NCBI GenBank assembly: GCA_036734385.1
Contig: DAIMYQ010000008.1
Span: 1 to 55,526 of the forward strand
Reading direction: 5' to 3'
Length of the DNA stretch: 55,526 nucleotides
Origin: JAAYPI01 sp036734385
Lineage (GTDB): Bacteria > Bacteroidota > Bacteroidia > Bacteroidales > Paludibacteraceae
Shown here one piece after another: positions 41,420 to 50,134 of the stretch. Position numbers and translations under genes: made by a program. The notes under the pieces were generated by a model. The model was given only the letters and a program-made list of their open reading frames with translations, did no database searches and was not told the DNA's origin. Each line of letters starts with the position of its first letter. Position 1 is the first letter of the stretch.

Positions 41420-42318
41420 AACACTTAATAGTAGTTCTCGGACCAACGGGAGTCGGGAAAACTGCTTTGAGTCTTACCTTGGCTAAAAAGTTCTCAACTC
41501 CTGTTATTTCCGCTGATTCAAGACAAATATACAAGGGTATAGAAATTGGAACGGCAGCTGCTACTCAGTCGGAGAGAACTTTAGCTGAACATTTATTTGT
41601 AGGCATAAAAGAACTGGATGAATATTATAGTGCAGGACAATTTGAGCAAGATGTCCTAGAGAAATTGTCCGATATCTTTAGGCATAGTGACTATGCTTTG
41701 ATGGTTGGAGGTTCCATGATGTACATAGATGCTGTTTGCAATGGAATGGATAATATTCCATCCGTGGATAACGAAATAAGAAAAAACGTTTCCGAGATAT
41801 TTCAAAAGCAAGGTCTCGAGGGTATCAGAAATTTATTGCAACTTCTCGACTCAGAACATTACAAAAAGGTTGATTTAAAAAACAAACAACGCTTGATGCA
41901 CGCTGTTGAAGTTTGTTTAATGACGGGTAAGCCCTACTCTTCTTTTCTCTCAGCATCAAAAAAAGCTAGAAATTTTCGCATAATTAAGATCGGCTTGAAT
42001 AGAGAACGAGAAGAACTCTACGAACGAATTAATACACGAGTGGAAAAAATGTTTGCCTTAGGGCTGTTTGAAGAAGCTAAACAATTTTACCATTTAAAGG
42101 ACACAAATGCCCTTAACACCGTTGGGTACAAGGAAATATATCAATATATGGATGGCGTTTATCCTGATATCGAAACAGTAAAGAAAATGATAAAGCAAAA
42201 TTCGAGGCATTATGCCAAACGGCAATTGACATGGTTTAAACGAGACTCTGAAATTGCATGGTTTCACCCTGACAATATAAATGGAATAATCAGCTATATA
42301 GAATCATGCGAAAAATAA
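41416..42318 (+). CDS. miaA: tRNA dimethylallyltransferase
   Basis: 300 aa. It adds a dimethylallyl group to A37 of UNN-decoding tRNAs. P-loop VVLGPTGVGKTALS (Gly9-Thr16), then SADSRQIYKGIEIGTA, LMVGGSMMYIDAVCNG and the C-terminal GLNRERE, GYKEIYQYMDG and SRHYAKRQLTWFKRD motifs. Normal length. Second gene of a two-gene operon with the pRiA4b ORF-3-like protein. Confidence 0.96.
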   Translation: MKHLIVVLGPTGVGKTALSLTLAKKFSTPVISADSRQIYKGIEIGTAAATQSERTLAEHLFVGIKELDEYYSAGQFEQDVLEKLSDIFRHSDYALMVGGSMMYIDAVCNGMDNIPSVDNEIRKNVSEIFQKQGLEGIRNLLQLLDSEHYKKVDLKNKQRLMHAVEVCLMTGKPYSSFLSASKKARNFRIIKIGLNREREELYERINTRVEKMFALGLFEEAKQFYHLKDTNALNTVGYKEIYQYMDGVYPDIETVKKMIKQNSRHYAKRQLTWFKRDSEIAWFHPDNINGIISYIESCEK

Positions 42319-42642
42319 CTAATTGCATGTTTCTTATCCTGCGAACTTTTATTTTTCTCAGATTAATTTGACCTTTGAGAAAGTAGGGATTACCTTCTCA
42401 CTAAATGAATTTAATATATCTCGCAGCCTTAACTTCATTGAAGAATACACAATCGCTTTTTATCTCTAAAGCATTTATCAAACTCACTCTCTCCTACTAC
42501 ATTGATTTTACTAACACTCAACCTTTTCAAAAAAAGCTAATTTTCTAATGTGACCAAATTAGTATCGACAATATAAATCTAGTCGTTGAATTTTAAAACG
42601 AAAATGGTAATGTACGACAGAATTTTCCTCTTTGTAAAAAGA
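42319..42642. other. 324-nt intergenic region between miaA and the thioredoxin-like gene
   Basis: It lies between convergent genes. The only structure I see is TTTCTCA (42354-42360) facing TGAGAAA (42376-42382), a weak 7-bp hairpin that might end the miaA transcript. No ORF with a credible start, no promoter box and no known RNA. Confidence 0.5.
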
Positions 42643-43749
42643 TTATTTAAACACATTAGCCAATGCATTTTCCAAATCTTGACCTCTTAAATTTATCCCT
42701 ATAATTTTACCCTCTTTATCAATTAAAACAGAAGAAGGTATAGTAGAAATATTGTATTCCTTTACTATCGGACAACGCCATCCTTGTAAATTAGAACCAT
42801 GGTTCTCCCATGCTAATTTATCTTCAGCTATTGCATTCAACCAATTTGTTTTGTTGTTATCAAGAGACACACTAAAAATCTCAAAGCCTTTAGCATGGTA
42901 TTTTGCATATGCATTAACCAAATTAGGATTTTCCATACGGCAAGGACGACACCAAGATGCCCAAAAATCGACTAATACGACCTTACCTTTCAAAGAACTT
43001 AACTCGATAAGTTTTCCTTCGGCATTAGGAATAACAATGGACGGAGGTATTTTTCCTATTTCGATGGGATTATTTAATTTTGCGTTTATTTCTTTTAGTA
43101 CTTGATTTTCAGGGTATAATGGTGTCAATGACTGAGAAATCTTAACGAACAAACTTTTGTGAGTTTCAAAACTTGGTCCATACTCTAAATAAGCTATAAC
43201 AGCCGACGAAAGCATTGAACTATTCTGAATCAAAAACAGCTGCAAATTTCTTTGAAAAGTCTGATATTCAGCATCATAATTTTTTTTAATTGTAACCTTT
43301 GCTTCTGCAGTAGTAGCTTCTTTATATTTCTTTTGTGTTTGTTGCAAAAGAGGAAGTGTTGATCTAACCATATCTTGGTAAGTTTTGAGTAAATCCATAT
43401 CCTTTGATCCGGAAGCACTTTCAACCCAAAGAGAACTCGAATCGCAATTAAGAGATAAATTTATATTATCATTCGGATGAAGAGTTAATATAATCTGTTG
43501 TTTTCCAGAAGTTTCAGTTTGAAAAGCTAATATATAAAATTCAGCAGTTTTGACTTCTGCTGTTATGTTGAATGTATTATCGGTAATTATCGCTTTTCCA
43601 ACGCTCGTTACCTGATTTCCATCAAATAAATTGACCTCTACTGACTTAAAATCATTATTTCCGTTTATTAAGCCCTTAATAAGAGCCGTTTGAGCTGATA
43701 CTTGAATAGAAACAAAAGTCAATACTAATAAAAAAATTCTCTTCAACAT
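42643..43749 (-). CDS. TlpA-like thioredoxin-family protein with DUF4369-like N-terminus
   Basis: 368 aa. Signal peptide (FLLVLTFVSIQVSAQ), then a DUF4369-like beta domain (about 20-110, ALIKGLINGNNDFKSVEVNLFDG, AEFYILAFQTETSGKQQIILTLHPNDNINL), a helical middle, and a C-terminal thioredoxin fold (about 235-365) with the redox pair Cys267-Cys270 in WASWCRPCRMENP. VDFWASW and ISTIPSSVLIDKEGKI (cis-Pro) complete the fold. A periplasmic thiol reductase is likely. It lies 18 nt downstream of queA's stop on the same strand. Confidence 0.9.
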   Translation of the reverse strand: MLKRIFLLVLTFVSIQVSAQTALIKGLINGNNDFKSVEVNLFDGNQVTSVGKAIITDNTFNITAEVKTAEFYILAFQTETSGKQQIILTLHPNDNINLSLNCDSSSLWVESASGSKDMDLLKTYQDMVRSTLPLLQQTQKKYKEATTAEAKVTIKKNYDAEYQTFQRNLQLFLIQNSSMLSSAVIAYLEYGPSFETHKSLFVKISQSLTPLYPENQVLKEINAKLNNPIEIGKIPPSIVIPNAEGKLIELSSLKGKVVLVDFWASWCRPCRMENPNLVNAYAKYHAKGFEIFSVSLDNNKTNWLNAIAEDKLAWENHGSNLQGWRCPIVKEYNISTIPSSVLIDKEGKIIGINLRGQDLENALANVFK

Positions 43750-43767
43750 ACGTTTAGTGATTAAATA

Positions 43768-44982
43768 TTAATCATGAAATAATAAAGAACTATCGCCGTA
43801 ACTCAAAAATCTAAAATTATTACTTAAGGCAAATGAATATATCTCTTTCCAATTTCCCTTTACAAATGCCGACACAAGGAGCAAAAGAGTACTTTTTGGT
43901 TGATGAAAATTAGTAACCATCGCATTTACAATCTTAAAATCATATCCCGGAACTATAATTATTTGAGTAGAACATGTCAATGCCTCCAAATGGTTGAGTT
44001 CTAAATAATCGAGAATAAAACCTAAGGATTGAAATGACGTTGTTTCCTCCTGTTTTTGATAAGGTTCCCATTGAGAGACCGAAAGTACGGAATTATTTTT
44101 TGATAAATGCAATCCAATATAATAAAGAGACTCCAAGGTTCGAACAGAAGTTGTACCTACAGCAACAATTTGCCCCAAGTTTTTCCGTACAGCTTGAATA
44201 GTTTCTTTTTGAACAGTAATAATTTCCGTATGCATCAGATGGTCTCCAATTTGCTCCGATTTTACAGGTTGAAAAGTACCTGCTCCAACGTGCAAAGTCA
44301 GTTCACAAAAAGAAATATCAGAAGCTTTTAAGGAAGCAAATTCCCTTTCCGTGAAATGCAAACCTGCTGTTGGTGCTGCTACAGAACCTTTGATTTTCGA
44401 ATAGATTGTTTGATAAGTTTGCTTATCACTCTCTTCAGTCTTTCTATTCAAATAGGGAGGTATGGGCAATTCTCCAAACGTATCCAAAATATCTGCAAAT
44501 GTAAGCGTTGGATTATTCCAAGAAAATCTTATATGAAGAGTATTCCCTATTGCTTCCATTTTTTCTGCAATAAGAATTGTTTTCGTACCGTTTATTACGT
44601 AATCTTTTTGTAGCAGATTATCTTTCCATTTCTTTAAATTTCCAACTAGACATTTCCAAACACAAGATGTTTGTTGCTGAAAAACAAGTTGATAATCATT
44701 CGGAAACAAAGGTTCTAAACAAAAGATCTCAACCAACCCACCCGTTGGTTTTGCAAAAATAATACGAGCCTGTATTACTCTCGTATTATTGAAAACCATT
44801 AAGGATTTTGGGGGTATGTACCCTGCTATATTTTCAAAATAAGATTGTTCTATATGTCCGTTCTTATAAACAAGAAGTTTCGATTTATCCCTTTCTTTTA
44901 ATGGAAATTTGGCTATATTTTCATCAGGCAAAGAATAATTATAATGGTCAATTTTTATTTCCTTTGCTGTATTATTCTCCAT
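43768..44982 (-). CDS. queA: tRNA preQ1(34) S-adenosylmethionine ribosyltransferase-isomerase
   Basis: 404 aa from the ATG at 44982 (MENNTAKEIKIDHYNY); the in-frame start at 45000 overlaps the -7 box. It converts preQ1-tRNA to epoxyqueuosine-tRNA. Motifs: YSLPDENIAKFPLKERDKSKLLVY, MVFNNTRVIQARI, IPPYLNRKTEESDKQTYQTIYS, VAAPTAGLHFTEREF, LHVGAGTFQPVKSEQI and VAVGTTSVRTLESL. The C-terminal ALTCSTQIIIVPGYDFKIVNAMVTNFHQPKSTLLLLVSAF is typical. Length is slightly above the E. coli enzyme's. Confidence 0.95.
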   Translation of the reverse strand: MENNTAKEIKIDHYNYSLPDENIAKFPLKERDKSKLLVYKNGHIEQSYFENIAGYIPPKSLMVFNNTRVIQARIIFAKPTGGLVEIFCLEPLFPNDYQLVFQQQTSCVWKCLVGNLKKWKDNLLQKDYVINGTKTILIAEKMEAIGNTLHIRFSWNNPTLTFADILDTFGELPIPPYLNRKTEESDKQTYQTIYSKIKGSVAAPTAGLHFTEREFASLKASDISFCELTLHVGAGTFQPVKSEQIGDHLMHTEIITVQKETIQAVRKNLGQIVAVGTTSVRTLESLYYIGLHLSKNNSVLSVSQWEPYQKQEETTSFQSLGFILDYLELNHLEALTCSTQIIIVPGYDFKIVNAMVTNFHQPKSTLLLLVSAFVKGNWKEIYSFALSNNFRFLSYGDSSLLFHD

Positions 44983-44997
44983 GTTCAGTTTTTTGTA

Positions 44998-45005
44998 CAA
45001 AAATA
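44998..45005 (-). promoter_or_regulatory. -7 box (TATTTTTG) of queA
   Basis: Minus-strand TATTTTTG, 15 nt upstream of the ATG at 44982. It overlaps the alternative start at 45000. Confidence 0.5.
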
Positions 45006-45107
45006 GAAAACTTTACACAATAAATGTTTATCCGACAATCGTTTTCTGGCAACATTTTGTACCTTTACGTTATCTACAAGTAGTTGAAAAGCTAAAACTA
45101 AAAATCA

Positions 45108-45599
45108 ATGAAAACCATAGGATTATTGTCCGATACCCATGGATATTGGGATGAAAAATACACCGAATTTTTCGAAAAATGTGACGAAATTTGGCACGCA
45201 GGAGATATTGGCAACATCGAAATAATTCAAAAGTTAGCTTCAAAAGGGCAGAAAATACGTGCTGTGTACGGTAATATTGATGGTCAAGACATACGACTGC
45301 ATTTTCCATTGCATAATCGTTTTAAAATTGAGGATATATCGGTATGGATAACACACATCGGTGGTTATCCGGGCAAATATAACCCCATTATAATAAACGA
45401 TTTAATAAACAACCCTCCAAAACTATTCATCTGCGGGCACTCACACATAACAAAAGTAATGTATGATAAAAAGCTGAATTTATTACACATGAATCCCGGA
45501 GCAGCAGGAAAGGAAGGTTTTCAACAAGTGCGAACAATTATGAGGTTTGCCATAGACAAAGATGACATAAAAAATTTGGAAATTTTAGAACTAAAATGA
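45108..45599 (+). CDS. YfcE/MJ0936-family metallophosphoesterase
   Basis: 163-aa cytoplasmic calcineurin-like phosphodiesterase. All metal-binding motifs are present: LLSDTHGYWD, WHAGDIGN, VYGNIDG, WITHIGGYPGKY and CGHSHITK. Related enzymes act on small phosphodiesters in vitro; physiological substrates are unknown. Divergent from queA, convergent with the type B T9SS protein gene, whose stop is 2 nt away. Confidence 0.9.
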   Translation: MKTIGLLSDTHGYWDEKYTEFFEKCDEIWHAGDIGNIEIIQKLASKGQKIRAVYGNIDGQDIRLHFPLHNRFKIEDISVWITHIGGYPGKYNPIIINDLINNPPKLFICGHSHITKVMYDKKLNLLHMNPGAAGKEGFQQVRTIMRFAIDKDDIKNLEILELK

Positions 45600-45600
45600 A

Positions 45601-46899
45601 TTAACGCAACAAATTTACGTTACCTTTTTTAACGTACTTGACATTGTTGCCATTTGAGTCCTTATCCACTCCCGTTGCCTCGATAAAATAAAAATAAGTG
45701 CCTTCAGACGCTTTGGTTCCACCGATGTTTCCATCCCATCCTTTTCCGGGATCTGTCCAACTGTATACCAAGCGACCCCAGCGGTTATATACTGTACCAC
45801 TAAAAGTAAGTATTGACTTATAAGCTACTCTAAACTCATCGTTTTTGCCATCACCATTAGGAGTAAAAACATTCGGAACATCCAAAGAAGATTCTAACAC
45901 ATTCATTTTGTAAGAAATTTCTGAAGAGCAAGTCGCATCAGAATTATAAACTCGAAGTCTCAGATAATACGTTTCCGGTTCTTTAAAAGAATAACGAAAA
46001 TCTTTATCTATATAAGACAGTTGACACGTTGAAAAATCTGATTCTGTAGACAAACACCACTCAAAATCGGTAGCAGCAGGCACATTGGGACAACTAAGTA
46101 TCTCAACTTCCAAAGGAGCAGAGCCACTCAACGTTGTATCTTCAGACTGATCTTTCTGCATTTCATTTGTAGCTGTTCTTGTCTGAATGGTAACTTTCGG
46201 ATTAATCGCTGTCGCAAAGGCTTGTAATGTATCCGTTTCAACTGACTGTCCCCTCCCAAATCCTTTTGCAAACTGATCTCCAGACAATTTATAGGAGGTA
46301 TTTCCTAGTGGAGAGGTCACCTGTATTTGTGATGTTTGGGAAACCGCACGAGAGACGGTCTCTGAAATATAAGAACTTTCAGAAAAATATGTAGAATCAT
46401 ATTGTAAATCGAACAGCCGTGTTACTTCGTAAGGAATTGTAGTTTGATCATAACGTTCAAATTTCATTTTTTCCGCAGTGATGTAAGGAACAAGTTGGAT
46501 AAAATTGCACTTATCTTCAGCATTTGTATCTATTTTGATGCTGTCTAATTGGACTCCGAATTTGGTGTAATCAAAAACCCAGACATACTTTTTCTGTCCA
46601 TCAACTTCCAATTCATAACCCAACGAAGGAGCATTCTGCAAAGGAACAGACGACACAGTTACCTGATTATCAGTAGCCAGCGAAGTTAAATTTCCATTAA
46701 GATCATAAGATTTCCAAACAAAATCACTGTTCGTTGATGAAGTATAAGATAGGGTTCCATTAGCCAACCCATCCACAACAAAAACGGAATCTAAATTATT
46801 TTGCGAATATCCAAGAAAAGAAACTCCTTGTATGGAAAATTGTGCATAAGATAATATAAAAGAGAAACTTATGATAATTCCTAATAGTATTTTCCTCAT
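45601..46899 (-). CDS. T9SS type B sorting-domain (gliding motility-associated C-terminal) protein
   Basis: 432 aa. Signal peptide (LLGIIISFSFILSYAQ). The middle is a beta-rich Ig-like/PKD-type region of unknown role. The last 90 residues form the CHU_C/type B sorting domain: VPNVFTPNGDGKNDEFRV, FSGTVYNRWGRLVYSW, GWDGNIGGTKASEGTYFYFIEATG. It is predicted cargo of the type IX secretion system. A single protein of this type is not evidence of gliding motility. Confidence 0.88.
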   Translation of the reverse strand: MRKILLGIIISFSFILSYAQFSIQGVSFLGYSQNNLDSVFVVDGLANGTLSYTSSTNSDFVWKSYDLNGNLTSLATDNQVTVSSVPLQNAPSLGYELEVDGQKKYVWVFDYTKFGVQLDSIKIDTNAEDKCNFIQLVPYITAEKMKFERYDQTTIPYEVTRLFDLQYDSTYFSESSYISETVSRAVSQTSQIQVTSPLGNTSYKLSGDQFAKGFGRGQSVETDTLQAFATAINPKVTIQTRTATNEMQKDQSEDTTLSGSAPLEVEILSCPNVPAATDFEWCLSTESDFSTCQLSYIDKDFRYSFKEPETYYLRLRVYNSDATCSSEISYKMNVLESSLDVPNVFTPNGDGKNDEFRVAYKSILTFSGTVYNRWGRLVYSWTDPGKGWDGNIGGTKASEGTYFYFIEATGVDKDSNGNNVKYVKKGNVNLLR

Positions 46900-46999
46900 T
46901 GTGCAAGTAATTGAAAGTTAGTCGGTAAAGTTAATGATTTTTGGAGAACGGACAAGAGTTTTATTCTCATAAAAAGACCTTAAATTTATAGTTTTTTTT

Positions 47000-47007
47000 T
47001 ATCTTTG
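47000..47007 (+). promoter_or_regulatory. -7 box (TATCTTTG) of the LysM/PBP1 operon
   Basis: TATCTTTGC, 31 nt before the first ATG. No -33 TTG at the usual spacing. Confidence 0.55.
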
Positions 47008-47038
47008 CACTACAGTAATATTTTTCAACAAAAATGCT

Positions 47039-48931
47039 ATGATTATGAATAAAAAGAATTGGGTACTGCTTATAATCTGTTTTTTTGTATTGTCAACACA
47101 AGCAAAAAACTTCGATTACGAAAAAGTAACTGTAAACGGTAAACAATACTACCTGTATAAAGTCGAAAAAAGCGAAGGTTTTTATTCTATCTCAAACAAA
47201 TTTGGAGTACAGCAGGAAGATATTACAGAAGCTAATCCGGAAACAAAAAATGGATTAAAAGTTGGACAAAAAATAAAAATTCCCGTAATTTCGGAATCTA
47301 AAAATAAAAAAGAAAACATTATTTCTCATACCGTAGCTAAAGGAGAAACGATATTTTCGATATCAAAAAAATATGACGTTACAGAAGAATCAATATATAA
47401 ATTAAATCCTGAATCGAAGCAAGCATTGCGAGTCGGTTCCATTTTAAAAATAAATTCTTCTTTATCAACTACTAAAGCCAAAGAAGTTTCTCAAAACTCG
47501 TTAAAAACTAAAAAAAACTTACAGGATAATAATGACATACCAAAAACTACCATTATCAAATCTGAAAATGAAAACCTTCAAGAATACAGAGAACATATAG
47601 TTAAACGTAAAGAAACACTGTACAGTATATCTAAAGAGTACAATGTTAGTGTTGATGATATTATTAAACTTAATCCATCTGTTTCAAAAGGATTAGAAGT
47701 CAAATCTGTTTTACGTATTCCTGGAGAAAAAGCTGAAAAGAAATATCAAGAAGTTGCAACGGGTGCTTTTCAGAAAAAAGAAACAACAAACGATGAAACA
47801 ATTCTTGCAACCCAAAGTCTTATCACACCAAAAGAAGAACAAGAAGAAAAAATTGTGGTTCCCGAAATCAAACCCACCAACAAAGTAAAATTGGCTATTC
47901 TCCTCCCTTTTGATTTAAATGCGGAAGTAAGAGATGCCAACATGAATCGATTTATGGAGTTTTATGAAGGATCTCTTTTGGCAATTGATTCTTTGAGAAA
48001 GACAGGGCTTTCCGTAGAAGTGAATACGTTTGACATTGGCAAAACACAATCTCAACTAACTAGTGTGTTGGCAAAACCGGAGATGAAAACTGTAGACATT
48101 ATTATTGGTCCTGCTTATACCAGTCAAATAACTTCTATCGGTGAATTTGCTAAAGAAAACAAAATAAAGGTAGTTGTTCCTTTCTCACCAAACATAAAAG
48201 AATTAGCAACTAACAAATATATTTTTCAGGTTATTAGCCCACAAGATGATTTGACAGAGCCTGTCACTAAAGAATTTTGCCGACTTTTTGCCAATAAAAA
48301 AATTGTTATTGTAAACCCTAAAAAAGATGATGCTAACGATAAAAAAGATTTTATTACAGCCCTGAAGAAAAAAATGAATGATAATAAAATGTCATTCACA
48401 AGTTTTATTGCAAATACAAATACAACACATAAGATTGATTCTATTGCCAAGGCAGCCAATAAAGACATAGTGGTCGTAGTGCCCACCACGGACATTGTAG
48501 CTTTGACACAAATTGGTAATGCGATTGAACAAACACGCCAACCGAACATTAGCGTATTTGGTTTCCCGGAATGGCACTCCCTACAATTGACAGGTTTGTA
48601 TAGCAAACCACTCTATTCGTATACCAATCATTATATCAATTTCAATGATCCCAAAACAATAAAATTCTTTACTGATTTTAGATATAATTTTGGTATATCA
48701 AATACTCAGAGTGTACCCAATTATGCTGCACTTGGATATGATCTTTCTTTTTATTTTCTTAGTTTAATAGAACACTATGGCAAGAACTTTGAAAAAGAAA
48801 TGAAAAACACCACCACGGAGTTGCTACAAATGAATTTGATGTTTGAGCAAGTATCAGCAACTGGAGGCTACATAAACAAAGGAGTTTTTATGCAGTCTTT
48901 TAATGAATCCGGAATTAACTCGTTAAAATAA
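47039..48931 (+). CDS. Triple LysM plus type-1 periplasmic-binding-fold (PBP1) protein
   Basis: 630 aa; start at 47039 or the in-frame ATG at 47045. Signal peptide (WVLLIICFFVLSTQA). Three LysM peptidoglycan-binding repeats at about 37-83 (YYLYKVEKSEGFYSISNKF), 95-138 (ISHTVAKGETIFSISKKYDV) and 184-228 (REHIVKRKETLYSISKEYNV) precede a type 1 periplasmic-binding domain (about 280-625, VKLAILLPFDLNAEV, DIIIGPAYTSQITSIGEFAKENKI). Often mislabelled as an amino-acid ABC transporter protein. The LysM repeats suggest a peptidoglycan-bound sensor or scaffold, loosely like LpoA. No transporter genes are nearby. Confidence 0.88.
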   Translation: MIMNKKNWVLLIICFFVLSTQAKNFDYEKVTVNGKQYYLYKVEKSEGFYSISNKFGVQQEDITEANPETKNGLKVGQKIKIPVISESKNKKENIISHTVAKGETIFSISKKYDVTEESIYKLNPESKQALRVGSILKINSSLSTTKAKEVSQNSLKTKKNLQDNNDIPKTTIIKSENENLQEYREHIVKRKETLYSISKEYNVSVDDIIKLNPSVSKGLEVKSVLRIPGEKAEKKYQEVATGAFQKKETTNDETILATQSLITPKEEQEEKIVVPEIKPTNKVKLAILLPFDLNAEVRDANMNRFMEFYEGSLLAIDSLRKTGLSVEVNTFDIGKTQSQLTSVLAKPEMKTVDIIIGPAYTSQITSIGEFAKENKIKVVVPFSPNIKELATNKYIFQVISPQDDLTEPVTKEFCRLFANKKIVIVNPKKDDANDKKDFITALKKKMNDNKMSFTSFIANTNTTHKIDSIAKAANKDIVVVVPTTDIVALTQIGNAIEQTRQPNISVFGFPEWHSLQLTGLYSKPLYSYTNHYINFNDPKTIKFFTDFRYNFGISNTQSVPNYAALGYDLSFYFLSLIEHYGKNFEKEMKNTTTELLQMNLMFEQVSATGGYINKGVFMQSFNESGINSLK

Positions 48932-49585
48932 ATGAAATTAAAAATAGCTTTATGTATTATTGCGACGACTATTGCAATGAGTGCTCAATCACAAAATTCT
49001 GAATTTAAAAAAGAATTTTGTATAGGGGCTAATTTTGGTGCAACATACCCCACGGTAAGTTTTGACCCGACAGTATCACAGAAATTTAATTATACCTATA
49101 GTGGGGGACTTTCGTTTCGATACATCACTCAAAAACATTTCGGTTTGCAATGGGAATTAAACTACAGTCAAAGAGGATGGACAGAAGCTAACACATTGCA
49201 AGGAACCTTTAGTAAAAATTTAGATTATGTGGAATTGCCTCTACTTACCCATATATATTTTGGAAAAGAAAAGTCTCGCTTTTTTGTCAATTTAGGGCCT
49301 AAAATACGTTATCTAATTTATGAAAAGAGCAATAGCACCTACACAAATCCAACGGCATACCAACAAATAACTGCTGTAGAAAACAAATTGGATTATAGTA
49401 TTTTGGGTGGGTCAGGATTGGAAGTAAGAACAAAAAAGGCAGGGTATTTCCAACTAGAAGCTCGTTATGATTTTGGTTTGGGTGACATCTTTAAAAACAG
49501 TAAGGCTGACTATTTTGCTCGTTCCAGCAACCAAGCTTTTTCGATTAATTTTGTTTACTTTTTCAATGTATTAAACTCAAAATAA
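48932..49585 (+). CDS. Outer-membrane beta-barrel (porin family/PorT-like) protein
   Basis: 217 aa. Signal peptide (ALCIIATTIAMSAQSQ), then an eight-strand-type barrel of the OMP_b-brl_2 family: FCIGANFGATYPTVSF, YSGGLSFRYITQKHFGLQWELNYSQRGW, YVELPLLTHIYFG, FFVNLGPKIRYL, FQLEARYDFGLGDIF and a terminal aromatic strand. PorT of the type IX system belongs to this broad family, but nothing marks this protein as PorT. Its ATG directly abuts the stop of the LysM/PBP1 gene, suggesting a functional pair. Confidence 0.85.
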   Translation: MKLKIALCIIATTIAMSAQSQNSEFKKEFCIGANFGATYPTVSFDPTVSQKFNYTYSGGLSFRYITQKHFGLQWELNYSQRGWTEANTLQGTFSKNLDYVELPLLTHIYFGKEKSRFFVNLGPKIRYLIYEKSNSTYTNPTAYQQITAVENKLDYSILGGSGLEVRTKKAGYFQLEARYDFGLGDIFKNSKADYFARSSNQAFSINFVYFFNVLNSK

Positions 49586-49598
49586 AAAGGCAAAAATT

Positions 49599-50129
49599 AT
49601 GGTATCTGTATATGAATTACTAAAAAAAAGACGCAGTTGCAGAAAATATCAAGACAAACTCATTGAAAAAAGAGATATAGATACGTTACTAAATGCAGCT
49701 TTAATGTCTCCATCTTCAAAAAGGGCAAATCCATGGGAATTCATTGCTGTAACAAACAAGGATATTCTCTCTCAACTAAGTAATTGCAAAGAACATGCTA
49801 GTAGTTTTATAGCTGAGGCTCCCCTTGCAATTGTTGTAATTGCTAATACTGAAAAAAGTGATGTTTGGGTTGAAGACGCGTCTATTGCGTCTATTTTGCT
49901 GCAACTAACTGCTGAAGATTTGGGTTTAGGAAGTTGCTGGGTGCAAATACGAAACAGAAATTCTAAACAAGAAAAAGTTAATTCTGATAAGTATGTTAGA
50001 AATGTTCTCAATATTCCTGAAGAATATGCTGTAGAATCAATCATCAGTATTGGATATAAAATAGAGGAAAGAAAACCTTTTGATGAAGAAAAGCTTCAAA
50101 AAGAAAAATTGCATTTTGATAAATTTTAA
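49599..50129 (+). CDS. Nitroreductase-family protein
   Basis: 176-aa FMN-dependent oxidoreductase. N-terminal FMN-binding motif KKRRSCRKYQDKLI, then ALMSPSSKRANPWEFIAV, WVEDASIASILLQLTAEDLGLGSCWVQIR and the C-terminal SIISIGYKIEERKPFD. Substrate unknown. Third gene of the operon, 13 nt after the OMP gene. Short form typical of dimeric Bacteroidota members. Confidence 0.92.
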   Translation: MVSVYELLKKRRSCRKYQDKLIEKRDIDTLLNAALMSPSSKRANPWEFIAVTNKDILSQLSNCKEHASSFIAEAPLAIVVIANTEKSDVWVEDASIASILLQLTAEDLGLGSCWVQIRNRNSKQEKVNSDKYVRNVLNIPEEYAVESIISIGYKIEERKPFDEEKLQKEKLHFDKF

Positions 50130-50134
50130 ATTTG

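Noticed and set aside
42319..42642. A small gene or RNA in the miaA-thioredoxin gap
   Set aside because: No frame with a credible start, no promoter box and only one weak 7-bp hairpin.
47039..48931. Amino-acid ABC transporter substrate-binding protein
   Set aside because: The periplasmic-binding fold is real, but three LysM repeats and the absence of permease or ATPase genes argue against a transporter role.
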